NCBI RefSeq assembly: GCF_014356525.2
Contig: NC_052504.1
Location: 57,787,137 to 57,851,136 of the forward strand
Origin: Nilaparvata lugens
Taxonomy: Eukaryota; Arthropoda; Insecta; Hemiptera; Delphacidae
Length of the DNA: 64,000 bases
Direction of reading: 5' to 3'
Each line of letters opens with the position of its first letter. The first letter of the stretch is position 1. The notes under the pieces were generated by a model that saw only the letters and a program-made list of their open reading frames with translations, was not told the origin of the DNA and did no database searches. Of this stretch, positions 58,422 to 64,000 are shown piece after piece. The position numbers were made by a program, and so were the translations under genes.

Positions 58422-59263
58422 TAGTGATGTCCACGTTATAATGGCAGTGAAGAAAGATAGGAGACAAACGTTGCCAAGTCTCTCCATTTTGCCACTGACT
58501 GTGTACAGTGTACAAAGCTGTTACTCAATTCATCCCATTAAATTTAATCTAATAATAATTATCATTTCCTTGATAAAATAATTAATTTAATGTAAAATTA
58601 ATCAAGAAAATATATTTTTTCATAATTTGATTCAAAAATTTGTTTTCATACCTGAGATCAGATTTTTATTTTTGTACAAACCTGAAATTGTGGCAAATTT
58701 AAAAAGCTGTGATACAACAATCTGAATTTCAAAACAACATAAATTAAGTTATTTGGTAGGTATTCTATTCCAATTTCTTTTTAAAATAATAGAAAAATAG
58801 AAATCCTATTTAAAAATGAGTAATTTCAATGGATTAATTCTGAAATAACATTCCAATATTATTTATACCGGTACGAGTAGGTCTAACCTATACCCTACTG
58901 AAGCATGGATGAAGTCCGGGATGGTTGATTATCAACTTTTAAAATGTCATTTCAGGTATTTTAATTTGTGTTTCTCATTATGGTAATGTTTAAAAATTAT
59001 TTCATTGTTTCAAAAATACATTTTAAATCAATTATACGACTTGTGTACTCAAGTATTTTGATAGAATGAAGAAAAAAATGGCGGCTGAGAATTGTTTGGT
59101 CAGTTTTGTACAGTCACTGTCAAAAGTGAATATAAAATATTCTGGCAAATAGACAACATTGCAAAGCGAGAGAGAGATAGTGCTATCTGTTTTGTTGTAT
59201 GATAGAAAAGGACAGCAACAGTATTGTCAATTAAACACTGCCATTATAATGTGGACCTCACTA
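58422..59263. mobile_element. Complete MITE of the TAGTGAGGTCCACG family, 842 bp
   Basis: Begins TAGTGATGTCCACGTTATAA and ends with the inverted form (ccattataatgtggacctca, then CTA). TA is present on both sides (58420-58421, 59264-59265). The left foldback arm near 54856 shows the empty site with one TA. The frame at 58390-58581 is not a gene. Confidence 0.88.
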
Positions 59264-59575
59264 TAGTTGATGAAATTGATTATCAATAAAAAAATGATTA
59301 TAATTTAATCAGTACAGAATTAGTTGAATTGTCATTGTACTGAGTTCTTGGTCAACAATATATTTTTTAATATTGGTATTTATCCATTCATTATTTTTCC
59401 AGAAGTTATTTCTTTGAATTAGAAAATATTTATCAGGTCCTATCAATTTATCATTCGTACAAAGAATTGTTCAAAACATGGATTTAATCAAATAAAAAAA
59501 GGCCCATATACACCTACTTCTGTATTCATGTTCGCATGTTTACACTTGGGATGGATAGCCAAATTTGTAGAGCAA

Positions 59576-59962
59576 ACTGTTCAAAATTTGTAGAGCAAAA
59601 AGTTCAGCGTTCGGAGTACGGTATGGCGAACAGTTGAAACAGAGGCGAGCGGCACGGCGAACGGTTCGGAGTACGGTACGGCGAATGTTTAACAGCTGAT
59701 TATTAACTTTAAGAAACTTATGCTCATTTTCGCTGAAAGTCGCGATGTTCGGCGGTATGCACGGTTTGCTGCGCGGTTCGAGTTTCGGTTCAGCATGTGT
59801 GGTCGCACCTTTAGATGTTACAGGAAATTAAATATAGATCACAGGTCAAAGCAACATAATAATCTATACTATAGTCTAATAAATGAAAGAATTGGCTTTT
59901 ACACGTACGGAATAGGAAAATTATGTTTGACACATAATCACGTCTTAACTACTAGACTGGGT
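59576..59962. other. No gene seen
   Basis: A CpG-richer stretch at about 59600-59800 with repeated gttcggagtacggta words (59608, 59660) and related gcgaacagtt words. It looks like a repeat fragment. The 87-codon frame at 59720-59983 has no recognisable features. Confidence 0.4.
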
Positions 59963-60432
59963 TTAACTGTTCATTATTGTTGAAAATAGTTAATCATATT
60001 TTATTTGTCAAGAAAATATATTTTTTGAAGATGTAATGGTACATTTTCATAATTGAGATTAAATATTTTGTCAATTAGTTGAATTTCTACATTGTTGATA
60101 AACGATGTGGCAACATCGCAATGCATGAAAGAAATAGCATTTATTTTAAACCCTAACCTTGGCCAGCCCTATAGTGAGGTCCACGTTATAATGGCAGTGT
60201 GTGATTTGCAATGGTGTTGCTATCCTTGTCTATCGTTTAACAAAGCAGATGGCGCTATCTCTTTCATGCATTGAGATGTTGCCACATCGTTTATCAACAA
60301 TGTAGATATTCAACTAATTGACAAAATATTTAATCTCAATTATGAAAATGTATCATTACATCTTCAAAAAATATATTTTCTTGACAAATAAAATATGATT
60401 ATAACTATTTTCAACAATAATGAACAGTTAAA
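59963..60432. repeat. Inverted repeat with about 176-bp arms
   Basis: Arms at 59963-60138 and 60254-60432 are near-perfect reverse complements (ttgtcaagaaaatatatttt / aaaatatattttcttgacaa; gttgataaacgatgtggcaa / its complement). The right arm lies inside the MITE at 60172-60535 and the left arm outside, so two copies of the family may have inserted head to head or a foldback intermediate was captured. Confidence 0.85.
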
Positions 60433-60535
60433 TTCATCAGATATGCCAGTATCAGCTGTTTTGGTGGCAAGGCTGAGATCTGGCAACCCTTTTCTCCTAT
60501 CTTCCTACACTGCCATTATAACGTGGACCTTACTA
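60172..60535. mobile_element. Complete MITE of the TAGTGAGGTCCACG family, 364 bp
   Basis: Begins TAGTGAGGTCCACGTTATAA and ends ccattataacgtggacctta then CTA, with TA on each side (60170-60171, 60536-60537). The interior differs from the 842-bp copy, except for the ctcctatctt word next to the right end. No protein. Confidence 0.88.
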
Positions 60536-61594
60536 TAGCCTACTCATGACATACAATAACCTACGCACAGGTCTCGCTTATGCGGGCATCACAATCAATC
60601 AGTTGAATGAAATAATAGTGTGGTTCTTCATGGAATTGTTGATTGAATAAAACAGAAGTTTCCTAAAAGTATAAATTTTGATAAATTATTCAATTCACTA
60701 AACATGACCAAAAATAACTTTTAGTTGAGTTATTTTTGGTCATTATTGGTAAATTGATATTTTCAGAAAATTTTTGTTTTATTCAATCAACAATACCATA
60801 AAATTTCATGGATTTTCTCTCACCAAATTTGAAATGATCTGTCCCAAAATGTAAACTTTATACGCTCATATAGCGTACCTACGATAGAAAAGTAATGATC
60901 AGAAAAAAATCCTGACAAAACTTTTTCATTTTGATAGATTGATAGTATACAAATCGAAAAAAATTGGAAAATATCACCAGTAGAAAGGTTTTTTAGCGTT
61001 TGCACAGCCTTAAGAGTAACAGCCTAACAAAAAAGGTATTTAGTAGTGTATAGTAGTAGTTACTCTACTAGAGCATTACTATAGTATGTATAGTTTAACG
61101 CACTTTAAAATCATTTGAATGGCAGGTTTATTATTGCAGAGGCAACCTGTTATACAAAGAGAACTACAGTATCTGTAACTATGCAAACCATTTAAACTAT
61201 CTTTATTTTTAAGTTTTCTGATGTGATCAAAAATAATTGATAAAAGTTTATTTGATATTTGATCAGTACAATCTAATAAAGGCCATCATGCCCATTACAA
61301 TCATTGTAAAATACTTTCAGTATAAATATGTGGTTCAACTTTTGCAAGAGTTAGTGCATGTCAGTTAGTCATTCTTCATTATTCTTTATTGATTCATACA
61401 ATAAGTACATCATCAGAATGACAAAGAGAGAAAAAATAAGGTAACCTTGTGCTATTCCTTTCCTAAATTTATATAAGGATACACATAGTCCGAAATATGT
61501 TAAGACAAAATTTTCAGTCTTTAATTATTTTCATAAAGTAAACTTTTTAATTTAGATGTTTCAAAACCAAACTTAGAAGAAATATTTCACATTA
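60536..61594. other. No gene seen
   Basis: AT-rich intronic sequence. A short inverted pair (aacatgaccaaaaataactt / agttatttttggtcat, about 60702-60742) forms a hairpin, with looser pairing further out. No protein-like frame. Confidence 0.5.
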
Positions 61595-62700
61595 TAGTCC
61601 AGTCAAATGGTCGTTTTTCAGGAAACAGCCCCGAAAGAGTTTTTCTCGACGGTTCTATAAGTATTTTGGGGCGCTGAATTCGAATCTGAAATTTGCTGAC
61701 ACATCAGAGGGCGGCTTCACCCCCAAAACCCCCAAAATATTGGACTTTTGAGAGACTCTTGAATAACAGTAAAATCGCAGAAAAAATGAGAAAATGAAAA
61801 TAATCATTTTTTCAATTAGTTGTAACTTTTGAACCGCATTGAAATCAGAGAAACGATTTATCGGAGCGGAAAAAGGAGAAAATTCTCTACAACCTTGACT
61901 ACTTTTCCGATTTTTTATCTGAAGTGTTTCATAAGATACGCAACTTTGAATATGCCTGACTGTGGAAATGATTAACGTATCAAAAATTTGTCGCATATTC
62001 AAAGCTGCGTATCTTGTGAAACACTTTAGATAAAAAATCGGAAAAGTAGTCAAGGTTGAAGAGAATTTTCTCCTCTTTCCGCTCCCATAAATCGTATTTC
62101 TGATTTCAATACCGTTCAAAAGTTACAGCTAATTGAAAAAATTGATTTTTTTCATTTTCTCATTTTTTCTGCGATTTTCTGTTATTCAATAGTCTTTAAA
62201 ACGAGTGAGATACATGACAGAAAGTTGCGATTGGTCTCAAATGATAGAGAATTACACGCTCTATAAGTTACGTTGCCTTAAACTCATCTTGCATGACTGT
62301 TTATTATCGAAAAACTGTCGTTACTGTGAAAATGAGGAAAATATCGCAAATTTCTTGATTTTTTGAAACAAACCTATCTTACTTCACGATTATATTTTTA
62401 CAAAATTCGTAGCTCCGGAACCAAACATATGGTAGAATCCTGCGCGATCACTCAATTTATTGGAAATTTTACTCTCTTTAATTTTGTCGAGAATTATTTT
62501 TCTTGAGAAACTCAAGGTTTACGAGATAAAATGGGAAAATTGAAAAAAGTCCGAAATTTTGGGGGTTTTGGGGGTGAAGCCGCCCTCTGGCGTGTCAGCA
62601 AATTTTAGATTCGAAATCAGCGCCCCAAAATACATATAGAACCGTCGAGAAAAATTTCCTTCGGGGCTGTTGCCTGGAAAAGGACCATTTGACTGGACTA
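61595..62700. mobile_element. 1.1-kb foldback element with nested hairpins and TTA duplication
   Basis: Begins TAGTCCAGTCAAATGGTC and ends GACCATTTGACTGGACTA in inverted form. Pairing continues for about 150 bases through gagggcggcttcaccccca / tgggggtgaagccgccctc. TTA flanks both ends. Inside is a second hairpin (about 61790-61955 against 61985-62160, tcggaaaagtagtcaaggtt). The frames at 61655-62119 and 62519-62710 (-) arise from the repeat. It ends 78 bases before the last coding exon. Confidence 0.88.
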
Positions 62701-62778
62701 TTATTATCACTAAAATATGAAATATTCGTTTAATTATTATTCAGTGCATGTATTTATTTGTTCAATTGTGTGGTACAG

Positions 62779-63054
62779 GACAAGCGCCTTGGCTGGTACG
62801 GCTACAGAGAGTGGGCCAAGAACATCAACCCGACTCACGACGGCAACATTGCTGAACACATCAACGTGCTTCTAGGTCTCCTCATCTCTATGGCGGCTGA
62901 TCCTGACAATGAGAATTTCCCAGACGTTGAAGCCTATCCGTGTGTGCAGTTTCTGCGATCGGTGAAATCACCTGATGGTGACATACCCTATAATTGCAAA
63001 TCGTTCATTGCCTTCATTGAGTACACCTGCATGAAAATCCTGGAGGAAAGTTGA
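62779..63054 (+). CDS. Last coding exon of the unrecognised host gene
   Basis: Acceptor gtggtacag (62770-62778), then 91 codons and TGA at 63052-63054. It starts DKRLGWYGYREWAKNINPTH and continues with hydrophobic heptad-like helices (AEHINVLLGLLISMAADPDN) and a conserved-looking CVQFLRSVKSPDGDIPYNCK stretch. It ends CMKILEES. Phase 0 fits the donor at 51120. The composition is that of a folded, mostly helical C-terminal domain with GC-rich codons. I do not recognise the family and assign no function. Confidence 0.85.
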   Translation, partial: DKRLGWYGYREWAKNINPTHDGNIAEHINVLLGLLISMAADPDNENFPDVEAYPCVQFLRSVKSPDGDIPYNCKSFIAFIEYTCMKILEES

Positions 63055-63600
63055 CAATTGCTATGTTCCATAATGTACAAGTGCCAGTCTTTGTGTTATT
63101 GTGCCGTCTCATTGTCCATATCTGTGAATGTCTTGTTTGTGAATTAAATTTTCCAGTTGTACTGTTGGTGTGCTCATTATTATTATTAATCAAATGAAAT
63201 TTCCATTTATATTCTATGATATACCTTGAAGGGGTTGACAAGGAAACTTGTACATTTCTACAAAAAGCTACTGATAACTTGTGAAAAATTTATAAGTAGA
63301 CGTAAACTTTGTAATTGATATGAGATTTTTATACCTACAAAAAATTCTAATATTTGCAACAACTTCATGCGGCCTGTCTCCTATAATGCCATAATAGTCT
63401 GCTTGTCTCAGAGAGGATGGCAAAAATGTGTTGCATTTTGCTTTCTCTGTTCTCTGTTGATGATTGTTCTCTAATGGTGGAAATTGATGGGTGGTACTGT
63501 TCGGAGTTATTGAGTCGTGATCTTACCGAGTGTATGGTGCTAGTGGCCATCACTGACAAGACCAATAATGCAGAATAAAGGTCTGATTATCAAAAAAGGA
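63055..63600 (+). other. 3' UTR of the unrecognised gene
   Basis: Sequence from the stop codon to just past an AATAAA at 63574-63579. Frames here are on the wrong strand or very short. Confidence 0.6.
63574..63579 (+). promoter_or_regulatory. Poly(A) signal AATAAA
   Basis: First canonical signal after the TGA at 63054, about 520 bases downstream. It probably defines the 3' end of the gene. Confidence 0.6.
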
Positions 63601-63739
63601 CATTGCTATGATAGGAGAAGGCTGCTCAAAAATAACACACGTACCGCAAATGAGGTTATGAAATCAATTTTTCATCAGTTTACGAATATAAAAATACTAT
63701 GGAATTCATATTCCTAAGCATAAGTTTGGCTACTCACAC

Positions 63740-64000
63740 ATCGTACTCTGCATTACATTCGGCCACCAGTAGTTCGCCAAGTGTCCGAGCGAGTCTGGGG
63801 GCATTGGTTGATATACCGCTCACTACATCAGACACTAGAATCGACAGATTCTGGCGGCCAACCACCAGATGCTCGAGTCTCACTTGGGTCGCCAGCCTGT
63901 CAGTGAATTATGGTGTTTCACAGCCTACTTTACATTAGGCCACCAATGGTTGGTCTCTGGCGATAGGCAACGACCCACTGCTGGCAGAATGTAATGTGAA
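63740..64000. repeat. Probable foldback repeat running off the window
   Basis: cattacattcggccaccagt near 63749 is matched in reverse complement by ctgctggcagaatgtaatg at the window end (63979-63997), and ggccaccaatggttgg / ggccaaccacca words recur between. The right limit lies at or beyond the edge. Confidence 0.5.

Larger units (their letters stand above)
54560..59575. repeat. 5-kb foldback: inverted arms of about 1.17 kb
   Basis: The left arm (54560-55732) and right arm (56924-59575) are reverse complements over their whole length once two insertions in the right arm (57576-58324 and 58422-59263) are removed. Matching landmarks are ggctatccatcacaagtgg / gatggatagcc at the outer ends, gaactcagtacatcgacaat / tgtactgagttc, and acctgattccacctaacctc / gttaagtggaatcaggt near the centre. 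The centre (55733-56923) holds unrelated repeat sequence and a smaller hairpin. No protein is encoded. It fills most of the last intron. Confidence 0.88.

Noticed and set aside
59720..59983. 87-codon plus-strand frame as a small gene
   Set aside because: CpG-rich repeat-like start with duplicated gttcggagtacggta words just upstream, no motif and no splice support.
61655..62119. 154-codon minus-strand frame
   Set aside because: Entirely inside the TIR and hairpin arms of the foldback element at 61595-62700.

Overview
The window is AT-rich insect nuclear DNA dominated by transposable elements. GT-AG introns, long AT-rich introns, an errantivirus-like LTR retrotransposon, several APE-type LINEs and many foldback MITEs rule out a bacterial or viral source. 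The repeat style suggests a hemipteran, possibly a delphacid planthopper, but that is an inference. Nothing here looks like a CRISPR array, an operon or an rRNA gene.

Host genes are few and all on the + strand. (i) 35508-38084 is a complete, intronless coding region of 858 codons for the TPR subunit of transcription factor TFIIIC (GTF3C3/TFIIIC102 family), with a splice acceptor in its 5' UTR. (ii) Three exons, 42940-43093, 50931-51119 and 62779-63054, join in consistent phase. They form the 3' end of a gene I do not recognise, with a poly(A) signal at 63574. Its two introns (7.8 and 11.7 kb) are filled with mobile DNA. Its middle exon lies in a 2-kb tandem duplication, and the other exon copy (48942-49129) carries a 1-base deletion.

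Left third (1-25.2 kb): dispersed repeats and a tRNA-like relic (1-7.9 kb), then a nest of elements. An old Jockey-like LINE on the minus strand (about 7.93-20.65 kb) is split by an 8.07-kb LTR retrotransposon (11194-19263, minus strand). That element has identical 197-bp LTRs, tRNA-Lys-type primer site, polypurine tract, gag, pol and env. Its env is broken by a 582-bp LINE tail flanked by a 14-bp target duplication. An RTE-like RT fragment and a decayed hAT-like transposase follow.

Middle (26.5-34.2 kb): a minus-strand LINE contains a 1131-bp segment present twice as near-identical direct repeats, flanking a 3.5-kb block that holds a different, plus-strand LINE. Two further plus-strand LINEs lie at 40.5-42.6 and 44.2-47.4 kb. 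The second is interrupted inside its YADD box by an 896-bp foldback MITE.

Right third (51-62.7 kb): the last intron is a field of inverted repeats. The largest is a foldback of about 5 kb (54.56-59.57 kb). Its right arm carries two MITE insertions, while its left arm preserves both empty sites. A second foldback (61.6-62.7 kb) ends 78 bases before the last coding exon.
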